A stretch of 64,000 nt of DNA from Mesostigma viride (lineage: Eukaryota > Streptophyta > Mesostigmatophyceae > Mesostigmatales > Mesostigmataceae). Position 1 is the stretch's first letter, and each line of letters begins with the position of its first letter. The position numbers and the translations under genes are program-made. The DNA lies in NCBI GenBank assembly GCA_009746045.1, contig RPFO01000167.1:250001-314000 (forward strand), in the 5' to 3' direction. This document shows, one piece after another, positions 24,985 to 34,828 of this stretch. A model generated the notes under the pieces. The model ran no database searches and had not been told where the DNA came from. It worked only from the letters and a program-made list of their open reading frames with translations.

Positions 24985-25104
24985 GTCCAAGAACTGCACA
25001 CGGTGCAAAGGCAAACATCCGGAGGACAGCACTTTCAAATGTGCGGCGGGAACCAAAAGCCCGCGTATGCCAGAAAACATCGTGTTGCTGCAGCGACGCG
25101 ACGA
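24985..25104 (+). other. Short zinc-knuckle-like peptide remnant
   Basis: Between two LINEs one frame reads KNCTRCKGKHPEDSTFKCA and continues to a stop near 25110. The Cys-X2-Cys-X3-His-X7-Cys spacing resembles retroelement zinc knuckles but is not the canonical CX2CX4HX4C. It is probably a fragment of an older element. Low certainty. Confidence 0.25.
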
Positions 25105-25850
25105 TAATTAATTAATTAATTTAAATTAATTAATTAGGAACATAACTCCGTTGGGAGTATATGTAGCACATATCCCAGAGAGAGGGCAATATGGCTTTTA
25201 ATACATTCTAAGCTACTTCCTGCAAGGGTGGGAATGTAAACGACACTTGCTCTAGGTGCACCAAGGGCACCTGCACCCCCCAGAGTCTCGAGCTCAACCC
25301 AACTAAGGGGAGCCCGTCATAGGGGGGGAAGATCATCATGGCTATACAAGAGCTAGGGCATGGCGTCTCAGCGGAGAGTGACTCCCTGCATGGGCACTGC
25401 ATAATGAAATAAAGCTAGGCATCATCTGGAGTGTGGCACATCATAGGCACACATGTACATGACTAACTGAATGCTAGGCATCAGCTGGTATAGTGCCTGT
25501 AGTAGGCGTGCATGTACAAGGCCACGGTCTAACTATTCTACACTACTGAGCACTGCTGCATTCCACTAGGCTGGGGCGTCTGGAGTCGCTGGCCAGATCC
25601 GCGGTGGTCGGGGGGATTGCGTGCCGCAGGGCTTGCATGTGGCCGACGTAGATGGCCGCCCCCTTCCAGCTGTACACCGGCTGTCCCACTCTTGGTCTGC
25701 CGGAGCTGGAGGTAGGTCGGCCATAGCTCCCGTCGCCGTTGCTGCTGCGCCAGGGTCAAGTCGTCGTCCACGGTGAAGGGAGTGTTCTCGAGCCGCTTGC
25801 GGCGTCTGAGAAACGAAATCTTGTCCGATGGGCTCTTAAAGATGAGAATC
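25105..25850 (-). mobile_element. Family B ORF1 element, 3' part
   Basis: This is the 3' half of a minus-strand element whose 5' half is 27877-28573. It holds the C-terminal end of an L1-type ORF1 protein (FLRRRKRLENTPFTVDDDLT, minus strand, ending at 25538), about 370 bases of 3' UTR, then ATATGTGCTACATATACTCC, CAACGGAG and a TAAT/TTAA tail (25105-25165). No RT lies between ORF1 and the tail. Alignment of the two halves across the inserted element restores the order seen in the intact ORF1 at 27037-27435. Confidence 0.8.
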
Positions 25851-26075
25851 CATCCATGCATCCATCCATCCATCCATCCATCCATGAACCAGCAAAAGGT
25901 GACGAAAATGGCTGACGGCGGTATGGCTGACGGCGGAGCTCAGATCTTTTGCGTCTGAGCCCCAAATTCGGTCAGACCACTTGCATTCGATGCGCTTTTT
26001 TGATACGCACATGCCAGTATAATCGGTTACGGCTGAAACGCAGTATTGCAAAAGTTACGCACGTGACAAGCAGCT

Positions 26076-27435
26076 ATGACGACCCCAAAAGCAAAACGGG
26101 GTTTGGAAAAGGAGCTTTCCGGCTCCCAGCCCAACCCACTCGCCATCGTCCTTGCCCAGCCGCCTGGGCTCGCAACATTGCCAGCAAACTCATCGCCAAG
26201 CGCCTCGCCCGAGCCCAAGAAACCCTGCCACGAACACAAATGGCGAAAGTACCTACCAGATTACGACCGCTTTTCTTTTCAGCACTGGCTGCAGCTTACC
26301 ACAGAAGAATGCGCCGAAATAGTGCGTTACTTAGCCCAGGAAAGCAAGCTCCATGAGGCCACAGCGCCCATCCCCGCCGACAACCAGGATGCGCTCCATA
26401 CCAGGCCAGAGCTCCAACAACGCCTCGCCATCCTGTGCAGCTTCTACCAGCTACCTATGGCCAAAATCGACGCCAAGATCCGCGCCCCAGCCCAGCCTGC
26501 GCGGCCGACAGCCACATCGGCTTCCTCCCTCTGCAAGGATGACATCCGAGCAGTGCTGGAGGAGCACGTGACTTGGCCGTTGGCCGAGAAGCTGACCTCG
26601 CTGAACACGACGCTCAACACGGTGGAGGCCCGGGTCCCCAATGTGGAAACCAAGGTCGTCCACAAGCTTCAGCCCCAGTTCACGACGCTGCACACCGCGG
26701 CGCAGGCATCTGAGACGCACGCTGCACTTGTCTCTCGCCTTAACCAGGTGGAGGGCAAGTGCGGCGTGCTCATGAAGAAGCTTGAAGCCATCACCGCCCA
26801 CACCGAGGCCCTTGCCTCACAGGTCCCAAAGATAGCGGAGCAGACGGCCACCATCGCATGATTCCCAGCCACCCCGGCTGGATGCTGGTGACCTCCCGCC
26901 CCTCTCCTATGCAGACCTGCTGCGGACAGCGACCGCCTCCACCACCGACGCCATCGCTACGAAGCTCCAGGAGCTTGAAGACCTTCGCCAGGCTCAACAA
27001 CTGGAGGCCACCGACCGCGCCCGCCGCGACTGCCGGGTGGTGCTGCGTCGCTTCCCCCAGAAGCCAGGTGAGACGTCAACCTCCCTTGCCGACGAGCTTA
27101 AGGACCAGCTCCTTACCCTCATGGGCCTGGTAGGTGAGGTAGAACTGCGTGGGTGCCACCGCCTTCCCCACTCACGGGACAAGGCGGCTCCCCCACCAGT
27201 CCTGCTCACCTTCCCCTCCCGTGAGGACAAGCAGCGGTTCCTCTCTCGTCGCAAGCGGTTGCACGACCTCACCTGGACGCTGGACGACGACCTGACCCCC
27301 GCTCAGCAGCAGCAGCGACGTGACCAGTGGCCTGAATACCTCCGCCACAAGCAGGACCCCCAGAGGCCCAAGGTGTACTGGAGGGGCGGGGACCTGATGA
27401 TCAACCACAAGATGTGGACGCCCCCAGCGGGCTAG
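26076..27435 (+). pseudogene. LINE ORF1 protein (L1 Transposase_22 type), frameshifted
   Basis: The first frame runs from ATG 26076 to TGA 26859-26861 (261 residues). The second runs from about 26836 to TAG 27433-27435, so a +1 shift between 26836 and 26858 joins them. The N-terminal third is Pro/Ser-rich, and residues about 165-260 look coiled-coil (LNTTLNTVEARVPNVETKVV). The RRM-like part reads RRDCRVVLRRFPQKPGE and GEVELRGCHRLP. The C-terminal domain RRKRLHDLTWTLDDDLTPAQ to PKVYWRGGDLMI has the layout of L1 ORF1p's C-terminal domain. L1 ORF1p trimerises and binds the element RNA; that role is inferred here. Confidence 0.75.
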
Positions 27436-27836
27436 AATAGCTTGTAGCCCTAGCTTTACTTCATTGGTAGTTACTGCATGCCGCCATGGCAGCCATGCTT
27501 AGAATGTTTGCCTAGTTGTGCCACCTTACCTAGTCACGTGCACCGCTAACGCACGGTACACAACCAGCCATAGCCTTAGCTTAGTCCTTGTACAGCCATG
27601 CTACGTCCTGGCTTCGATCAGATTACTTGCCCACGCTCCTTGTTATGATATGCTCACATGGGTCTTATTGCACCCACAGGCTGCCGGATTGTTAGCGTGT
27701 CCGTTTAGCTAGCGTGCCCGCATGCAGCTGTGGCATGTCTTTGGCATGAAGGAGACTGGGGGTCTCTGCCCTTTCCGTCCTGTTGTGCACACACAGGGAT
27801 TAAAAGCACTTCGGTGCTCCGTGACTCCCCAACGGG

Positions 27837-27874
27837 AGCACGAGTTTAATTAATTAATTAATTAAACTCGTGCT
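27837..27874. repeat. Perfect 38-base palindrome at the 3' end of the nested element
   Basis: AGCACGAGTTTAATTAATT is followed directly by its exact reverse complement AATTAATTAAACTCGTGCT. The first half is the normal family A terminus; the second half is extra compared with the tail at 24918-24972. An A run and the target duplication follow. Confidence 0.95.
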
Positions 27875-27876
27875 AA

Positions 27877-28573
27877 AAAAAAAAGATGAGAAGCAGCGGG
27901 GGCGCCCCTGCCTTACCCCGCGCGCGGGGAAGGCGGTGGGCGACCAGCTTAATCTCACCAAGAAGGCCCATGCGATCAAGGATTTTGCTCTCAAACGCAC
28001 GTGCAAGCTTCTCGGAATTCTCACCCTCCTCCATGTCGAAGTTCTTGACGATGACGTTTAGGCTGCACTTGGCGAGCTCGCCCTCCTCGCGGAGGTCAAG
28101 CGTCTGCCGCTGGAGCTGGGCTGCGACGGCGGAGGTGGTGGAGGTGGTGTGCTGCTTAAGCATGTCCGCCCAGGTCTGGGTGGAAGGAGCAGTGCCAGCC
28201 AGGCAGGCCAGCGGGGGCTGGCTTGGCGGCAATGTCCTTCACCGCCTGGGCGGTGAGGCCTGCGGTGTTTTGCAGGACCTCGATGGCGATGGCATTGTCC
28301 TTGAGGCGCTGGTCGATGTCACGGAGCTGGGCGGTGATGGCGTGGGAGGTGGGGGTGGTGGCGGTGGAGGAGGCGAGGAGGGTGGAGGTGGCGGTGGACA
28401 TGGTGGAGATGAGGGGAAGCTCGGCAGCCAGCGTGCCGCCCATGGCCGCCACATCTGCAGCAAGGGGGGCCACGTGCTGCGCGAGGGCCTCCTGATGAGG
28501 AGGGAGCGGATGGAGGATGCGGTCAAGGTGGTGGTGAGGGGCTGGGGGGGTCCAAGGAGGGAGGAAGGGATAG
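27877..28573 (-). mobile_element. Family B ORF1 element, 5' part
   Basis: In minus orientation this gives the middle of ORF1. It includes HVAPLAADVAAMGGTLAAEL (nearly the same as the plus-strand ORF1 at 63346-64000), the linker TWADMLKQHTTSTTSAVAAQ, and the RRM-like SLNVIVKNFDMEEGE to GEIKLVAHRLPRARG, breaking at APPLLLIF where the nested element begins. A frame change occurs within it. The 5' end abuts the GGAC tetranucleotide tract. Confidence 0.75.
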
Positions 28574-28792
28574 ATGGATGGATGGATGGATGGATGGACG
28601 GACGGACGGACGGACGGACGGACGGACGGACGGACGGACGGACGGACGGACGGACGGACGGACGGACGGACGGACGGACGGACGGACGGACGGACGGACG
28701 GACGGACGGACGGACGGACGGACGGACGGACGGACGGACGGACGGACGGACGGACGGACGGACGGACGGACGGACGGACGGACGGACGGACA
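28574..28792. repeat. (GGAT)n(GGAC)n tetranucleotide expansion
   Basis: A few GGAT units are followed by about 50 perfect GGAC units. On the minus strand it is a TCCG/TCCA run sitting where the family A LINE carries a short CATC run in its 3' UTR. It therefore appears to be an expansion of that element's own microsatellite. Confidence 0.9.
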
Positions 28793-29017
28793 GATGGGTA
28801 CACGCAATCCTACCGGTCTAATTTATCTAGGTAACAAAAAAACAATTCTACTCTATATCTATCATGCCCTAGACCCTAGGGGTCTTGCCTAGCAATAGCA
28901 TGCTTCCTGCTTTCGCAAACACGCAAGCGCTTCCCCACTGGAGGGGAGTCGTTGTTGATCCTCTATGACCTGAGCCCACTTGGCCTAGTCCATCATCTTT
29001 TTCCAAATCACGGCTAG
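28793..29017 (-). mobile_element. Family A LINE 3' fragment
   Basis: The minus strand reads GTGATTTGGAAAAAGATGAT, GGCCAAGTGGGC, CAGTGGGGAAGCGC and AGACCGGTAGGA. It matches the end of the RT ORF and 3' UTR at 24670-24900 with substitutions. It is 5'-truncated near 29017 and lacks the hairpin tail, running instead into the GGAC tract. Confidence 0.8.
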
Positions 29018-29947
29018 TCGAATAATCAGCACACATGTGCACTTGTAAGCCTAGCTGCGCTATTGCAATTTTCGCACATGTGTCTTGCAAACATTGTTGT
29101 CTCACTTAATTGTATACCATAATAATGTTGGCTGGAACTCCCCACGGGTCAAATTGCAGGCTTGAACTTGAATGATCCTAGCTTTCACAATCGATCCTTT
29201 TAGTGTTACCCCAGCAACACACGATTTAGGAAGTGACCTCTGCAGGCCAAGCAAACTGGTGTGTACATCAAGGACGTACATCAAAGTTGGCTGTCTCAAT
29301 GATACGTTGTGAGTATCCCATTATTCACTCCGCGCTGGCAGGTTTGTAACCACCCAGCAGACGCAATCTTTTCAAAGGTTCTCTACACCCCATCAATAGG
29401 AAAACTCTAGCTAAACATGGGAAGTTTCCCTACTAACCAAGCCCGACATTACTGGGGTGACGCTACGCTGTCTAGATACAAACATAGCATTCTTGGCATC
29501 ATGCCATGCCATTCACCGTCAGGCTGGGAAGGCCCAGCCAACATTGCGAATATGGCCATGGCCACCTGACAATGTGGAAATCTGCCCCTCACGAATTCCA
29601 CATTGATCATAGATTTCCAAGTGGCACCCCGTAGCAATTACGTACCCATGGCACAAGCCCAGGTTGGTCAGGAGTGGAGGTTCATTCTTGTGCAAAGTGG
29701 ACACCCCTGTGAGTCAACCTCGCCACGCGATGATCAAACCACTGTCAGGCCTCCTGACTGAACGTAGGCGCTCTCCACCCAACAGCCCTCAACATCAACT
29801 TGACGATCACATCACATCACAACGTGGGTAACCGGCCCCACCTCTGCGGCAGCCAATCGTGTAGCATGCGGTGATCAATTATTCAAAGCCCTCCACACCA
29901 TTCTAACCCAATCAATCAAAGCCGTCCCCGTTTGTGTATCCAAGGGC
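29018..29947. other. No gene seen; 3' flank of the PsbP-domain gene
   Basis: Moderately AT-rich sequence with only short open frames and no recognisable protein, repeat or RNA gene. The part next to 29948 is presumably the 3' UTR of the minus-strand gene. Confidence 0.5.
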
Positions 29948-32900
29948 TTAATCAAAGCCCTCCACATCAAAGATGCAGAAGGACTCCAGAATCGCGCGCA
30001 CGCGCTCCCTTGCGGCCTCGGCCCGCTTCTCGGGCACCTGCACCCGCATCTCATACAGGCGCCCGTTGCCTGCGCCCTCACTCGTGAAGATGCGTCGGTC
30101 CCACTCGAGGAAGGGGACGCGCTCGGACGGCTCGACGGCCATCTGGTTGCTGTTCACGTACGACTTGATGTTCAGCTCAATGTCGTAATAGAGCCGGCCA
30201 TCCTGATGGGGGGTGGGGACGAGGGGAGATTGGGGGAAAGAAGGGGGGGGTTGGGGGGGGGAAAGAGGGGTGGGTGGGGGTGGGTGGGGAGGAGGTGGGA
30301 GAAGGGGGGGGGGAAGTTAACCACGTGTGCGATAAAAGAGGCAGCTGTCCTGGTGGGTGGAGGAGGAAGAGGGAGCGGTGAAGGGTGGCAATTGGTCGGT
30401 CAGGGGGAGAGGCGGATAGGGGCAGGAAGAGGGTGGTGGTGGGGAAGGGAGTACGATTTGCGCGCAATGTGCTAGTCCATGACTTGACCAATTTGACCTT
30501 TGATAACATGTCCCAATCCGCGTATCTCGGGACTCCTCTCAGGAATGGGAACAAAGAGGATGCCAAGAGCAGCCAAGATTCAACAAACGGCTGGGGAGCT
30601 CCCTGGCCACCTGACCACTCGAGGCAAGCAATGGCACCACTGGAGGCAAGCGGTGGCACCACCACTGGAGGCAAGCAAGGCGAACTATGGCACGTGGTGA
30701 GCTATGGCAGGTGTTGAGCTATGGCAGCGAGCTTCCCCCACTCCCCCCTGCGCCCCGCCACGACATCATTGCAAGCCATGGTATCCATGAGGCAAGCAGC
30801 GCAGGCATGGCATTACTATACTACAATGACCGTGGTATCCATGAGGCAAGCAGCGCAGGCATGGCATTACTATGCTACAGTGACCGTGGTATCCATGAGA
30901 CAACCAGCGCAGGCATGGCATTACTATACTACAATGACCATGATATCCATGAGGCAAGCAGCGCAGGCATGGCATTACTATACTTTAGCATCCATGAGAC
31001 AACCAGCGCAGGCATGGCATTACTATACTTTAGCATCCATGAGACAACCAGCGCAGGCATGGCATTACTATGCTACAGTGACCGTGGTATCCATGAGACA
31101 ACCAGCGCAGGCATGGCATTACTATACTACAATGACCATGGTACCCAGCAGACAACCAGCGCAGGCCGGATATCTGGAGAATCCGGGTAAGGGCTTGCCC
31201 TGCGAAGCGGTGGCAAGGGGCAGTGGCAAGTTTCTCAAAGGGGTAGTACCCCGGAATCGTCCGCACCTGTGGGCAAGCCATGACAGAAATTGCGGATTCT
31301 GGCGGCAAAGGCAATAAACAGGCATCCGCACCCGTGGCCTTGCAGAGCAACCATTAGTACCCAAATGCTTACTGCATCGGATTCGATGGTAGACCAGTGG
31401 CATCCGCGCCCGCGGCGTACCAAGGCAACCAAAACAGGTTCCCAAAATGGCCACTCACATCCGCGCCCGTGCGCTGCGCGACCCCCCTCAGCTCGGCTGG
31501 CCGCCGCACGCCCAGCCGCGTGGACATGAACTCCAACAGGTAGCGGTCCAACGCCTCCCTCCCCGCCTGCTCCAGCGTGCCGACGTCCACCACGCTGGCG
31601 TACTTCTTGCTGCTGGGCGAGCTGATGTTCACGATCAGGCACTCGTCTGCGTCAAACGGGTTGCGGTAGAAGACGTCCGAGCCTGACCCCCGCACCATGA
31701 TCCAGTCGTCCGGGTAGCAGAAGGTGTAGCCATCCAGGGGGTCCACGTGGCGACGGTACCCTGGGGGGCGGGGGGGGGGAGGCGGTGGGTGGGTGGGTGG
31801 GAGCACAAATAAGATAAGTAGGCGGGACAAATAGGCAGGATAAATAGGCAGGATAAATAGGCAGGATAGGTAGGCAGGATAAGTAGGCAGGATAGGTAGG
31901 CAGGATAAGTAGGCAGGATAAGTAGGCAGGATAAGTAGGCAGGATAAGTAGGCAGGATAAATAGGCAGGATAAATAGGCAGGATAAGTAGGCAGGATAAG
32001 GAGGCAGGATAAGTAGGCAGGATAAGTAGGCAGGATAAGTAGAAGTAGGCAGGATAAGTAGGCAGGATAAGTAGGCAGGATAAGTAGGCAGGATAAGTAG
32101 GCAGGATAAGTAGGCAGGATAAGTAGGCGGGATAAGTAGGCAGGATAAATAGGCAGGATAAATAGGCAGGATAGGTAGGCAGGATAAGTAGGCAGGATAG
32201 GTAGGCAGGATAAGTAGGCAGGATAAGTAGGCAGGATAAGTAGGCAGGATAAGTAGGCGGGATAAGTAGGCAGGATAAGTAGGCAGGATAAGTAGGCAGG
32301 ATAAGTAGGCAGGATAAGTAGGCAGGATAGGTAGGCAGGATACGTAGAAAGGGTTGGGGCATGCATGAATGGTAAATATGGTTACCGGTTACAAGGACAT
32401 TTTACAGTTAAGCGTTCAATGGCAGTGAGAGGTCTGGAGGGACCTAGGGGGTAGACGAAAGAAAAAAGAAATTAGTGGGGGCTATGTATGGACACATACG
32501 TGCAAGGACCCCTGTTGGTGTGTGGGGTTGGGAGGGAAACCGGATGTGGGGGTGGGGGGTCGGGGCGAGGAAGGGTGGGTGTGCGTGCACAAAGGGGGGG
32601 AGAGAACAGAAGAAGAAGAAGAAGAAGAAGAAGAAGAAGAAGAAGAAGAAGAAGAAGAAGAAGAAGAAGAAGAAGAAGAAGAAGAAGAAGAAGAAGAAGA
32701 AGAAGAAGAAGAAGAAGAGGAGGAGGAGGAGGAGGAGGAGGAGGAGGAGGAGGAGGAGGAGGAGGAGGAGGAGGAGGAGGAGGAGGAGGAGGAGGAGGAG
32801 GAGGAGGAGGAGGAGGAGGAGGAGGAGGAGGAGGAGGAGGAGGAGGAGGAGGAGGAGGAGGAGGAGGAGGAGGAGGAGGAGGAGGAGGAGGAGGAGGAGG

Positions 32901-34165
32901 AGGAGGAGGAGGAGGAGGAGCCGTGAGGTGATGTCTACCAGAAAAGGCCTGGACAAGCAGCGTGGCATGGGCCGCCCAACCATGCGGCGCGCGCCTGGCC
33001 CCGACCATGCGGTGCGCGTCTGCCCCCATCCAAGCGGCTCACGTCTGGCCCTCCCCTTCCCTGCCTGCTCTGTGTTTGAGAAGCCGTACAGGCTGAGGGG
33101 TCAGGCAGGTGGCTTGGGAGGGGAAAGGAAGAAGGATAGGTTTGGTGGCCGGGCTATGGGTGCGACACCACGCCCACAGGTGACAGCCATGGGCATGGGA
33201 CCTTGGTGACATACGCTAGCAGGCGACCGCTTTAAAGGGTGACAATGCGTGCTAGCGTCTGAAGGGCATGCCAGGCATGCGGGCAGTGGGTACGCAGCAG
33301 GCAGCTGGGAGCCAGGGGAACTAGTGAAGAGTCCGTTGCTCTTTGGGACGGCTACTTCATTGATAGGCTCCTGCTTCCCGATGCCAATTCCCAGGCAAGC
33401 CCGATGCATTCTGGAAGGGGTTACACACTACTGACTGTTGTAGTAGGCATTGACGGGAACCGTGTGGGGCGCGCAGGGGGCCAGCCAAGGCTGCTTCATC
33501 CCACTGTGTCCTGCTTAGCTTCAAAATAAGCTAAAAATTCGCTAGGGCCACATATTGCGAGTTGTAATCTACTCAGCCCATGGTGTAATTATGTCCCGTT
33601 CCGCCACAGTGGTCCAACATTCAGGTGCAGAAGATGGCCCCAGGAGTGGTTCGTACTTGCTTAGTGTCTTGACAAAAACGCTGTAGCAACCTTACCAGGG
33701 TGCCATTTGCACCAGAGATAAGAGAAGTGGAGCCAACGAGACAGGCTCTCACCAGAGACTTTTAAGATGCGCACGTCATGAACAGGGCAGTGCACAGACA
33801 ATGCAGCTGCGACTTCCAAACAGGTGAGACATAGACAGACATCTACCTGCCGGAGTTGCGAGTGCCGGTACCGCTGGTGCCGGGAGTACCGCTAACACCG
33901 AGGCGGGTTGCCACGCAGCGGCCAAAAGCCCCAATGACGTCCATTTGATCAGCTGCCTCCGGGTATGCCCTTCATTCTCCGCATTGCTTTCCAAATGGGC
34001 GCTAACCCGCCTCGTGTGCGAGGCAGCATGGTTTTGTAACGATGCATTCCGCCCTACCGGCCTGCGAGCCGCTCTCGTCGCAGGCTTCACCTCAACCGAG
34101 CGCTGCAAAACATTCACTCCCCCGCAAACGCAGGCGGAGCTTGACAGCAGCAGCTCCTGAGCCAT
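29948..34165 (-). CDS. PsbP-domain thylakoid lumen protein
   Basis: Three minus-strand exons, 34165-33847, 31760-31459 and 30202-29948, have GT-AG ends and matching phases and give 291 residues. Residues 1-66 are Arg/Ser/Ala-rich with few acids, like a plastid transit peptide. HTRRQLIKWTSLGLLAAA (about 67-84) ending PASVLA at 92 is a twin-arginine lumen signal. The PsbP domain follows: YRRHVDPLDGYTFCYPDDW, GSDVFYRNPF, NISSPSSKKYASVVDVG, STRLGVRR, DGRLYYDIELNIKSY, ending with the usual VRAILESF region. PsbP-like proteins support or assemble photosystem complexes; which subtype this is cannot be said. It lies head-to-head with the acyl-CoA-binding gene. Both introns are filled with repeats. Confidence 0.9.
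30205..30330 (-). other. C-rich (minus strand) tract before exon 3 acceptor
   Basis: The plus strand is almost all G with GGGTGGG motifs, giving a minus-strand polypyrimidine tract ending CCCATCAG at the exon 3 acceptor. The G runs on the plus strand could form quadruplexes; that is inference. Confidence 0.6.
30778..31170. repeat. 54 bp minisatellite in PsbP-gene intron 2
   Basis: Seven copies, some shortened, of GTATCCATGAGGCAAGCAGC, GCAGGCATGGCATTACTATA and CTACAATGACC. Variants GGCAAGCAGC/GACAACCAGC alternate. Confidence 0.9.
31806..32345 (-). repeat. 13 bp minisatellite in PsbP-gene intron 1
   Basis: About 41 copies of TAGGCAGGATAAG (plus strand), a few as GATAGG or GATAAAT variants. 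It lies about 45 bases from the exon 2 acceptor, separated by a C-rich (minus strand) tract. Long minus-strand frames through it are artefacts. Confidence 0.9.
32609..32921. repeat. (GAA)n(GGA)n triplet tract
   Basis: About 35 GAA units pass directly into about 68 GGA units on the plus strand. It is pure purine for over 310 bases, and pyrimidine on the sense strand of the host gene. Poly-Glu, Leu and Pro frames here are artefacts. Confidence 0.95.
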
Positions 34166-34828
34166 TCGCAAAGTTGCCTACCGTAGACGACAGGCGCCTA
34201 GTGAATGTCAGTCCGCTGTCAAATGTGCGTATATAACGCAGCACGGATAAAGCAGCCTGCCTGGGAACAAAAAGCAGTGGGGAGCCTCTATGGCCTTCTG
34301 ATTGTAAGTTTGCTATGGCAGCCCGAGCTCATCCTCCTCTCGCTGGGGCAAAACAGATGGCGTGTGCAAGTGGACAGATACTTAGTCGCAGTACTTTGCT
34401 AGCCTTGCGTCGCACGTTGCCGAGATTTAACGTAGCAGATTTTTAGCCTCCCGTTTACCTACGGAAGTACGGATCACTTTCCCAGGTGAAGATTTTTGCT
34501 GAAGCTGGTTGCCGCGTGTCCGACAGTCGGCACGTTGGCGCTCGGCTGGCACGGCCCGTTGGGCCGTGAGCCCGTGACAGCAGCTGACTTAGGTCAACAT
34601 GACCTGGGATTTGGGAAAAAGTTTCAGTTGCAACAGGGTTGCAAAACCAAATCGGCAACAGGACCAGTCGGCAAAAGAAGATGCAAAAGATATCAGCAAG
34701 TTTGAAAAGTAATTTATTTTGAGCTTTTTGGCGGGTGCCTGTACAGTACCTAGTATTTCACGCGCACATGTGGATTCCACGTACGCTTTGCCTGCCGTGC
34801 TGAGTCGATCGGGAAGCTGTTAGCAGCG
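34166..34828. promoter_or_regulatory. Bidirectional intergenic region
   Basis: It separates the ATG of the minus-strand PsbP-domain gene (34165) from the ATG of the plus-strand acyl-CoA-binding gene (34829). It is less GC-rich than the exons. It must contain both 5' UTRs and promoters, but I cannot place a TATA box or other element with confidence. Confidence 0.5.

Larger units (their letters stand above)
25838..27892 (+). mobile_element. Family A ORF1-only element nested in family B element
   Basis: The insertion 25849-27881 is flanked by the 11-base duplication AAAGATGAGAA (25838-25848 and 27882-27892), which is the host element's ORF1 codons repeated. The insert starts with a TCCA run and a twice-repeated ATGGCTGACGGCGG, then ORF1, a 360-base 3' UTR, the family A hairpin (CACTTCGGTGCTCCGTGACT, CCCCAACGGGAGCACGAG), AATT repeats, ACTCGTGCT and an A run. 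RT is absent. Confidence 0.9.

Noticed and set aside
27837-27874. Rho-independent terminator or tRNA-like structure at the palindrome
   Set aside because: The context is the 3' end of a retrotransposon in a eukaryotic genome, and the T/A runs belong to its tail.
32444-33209. Poly-Leu, poly-Pro, poly-Glu and poly-Arg frames
   Set aside because: They are translations of the GAA/GGA triplet tract.
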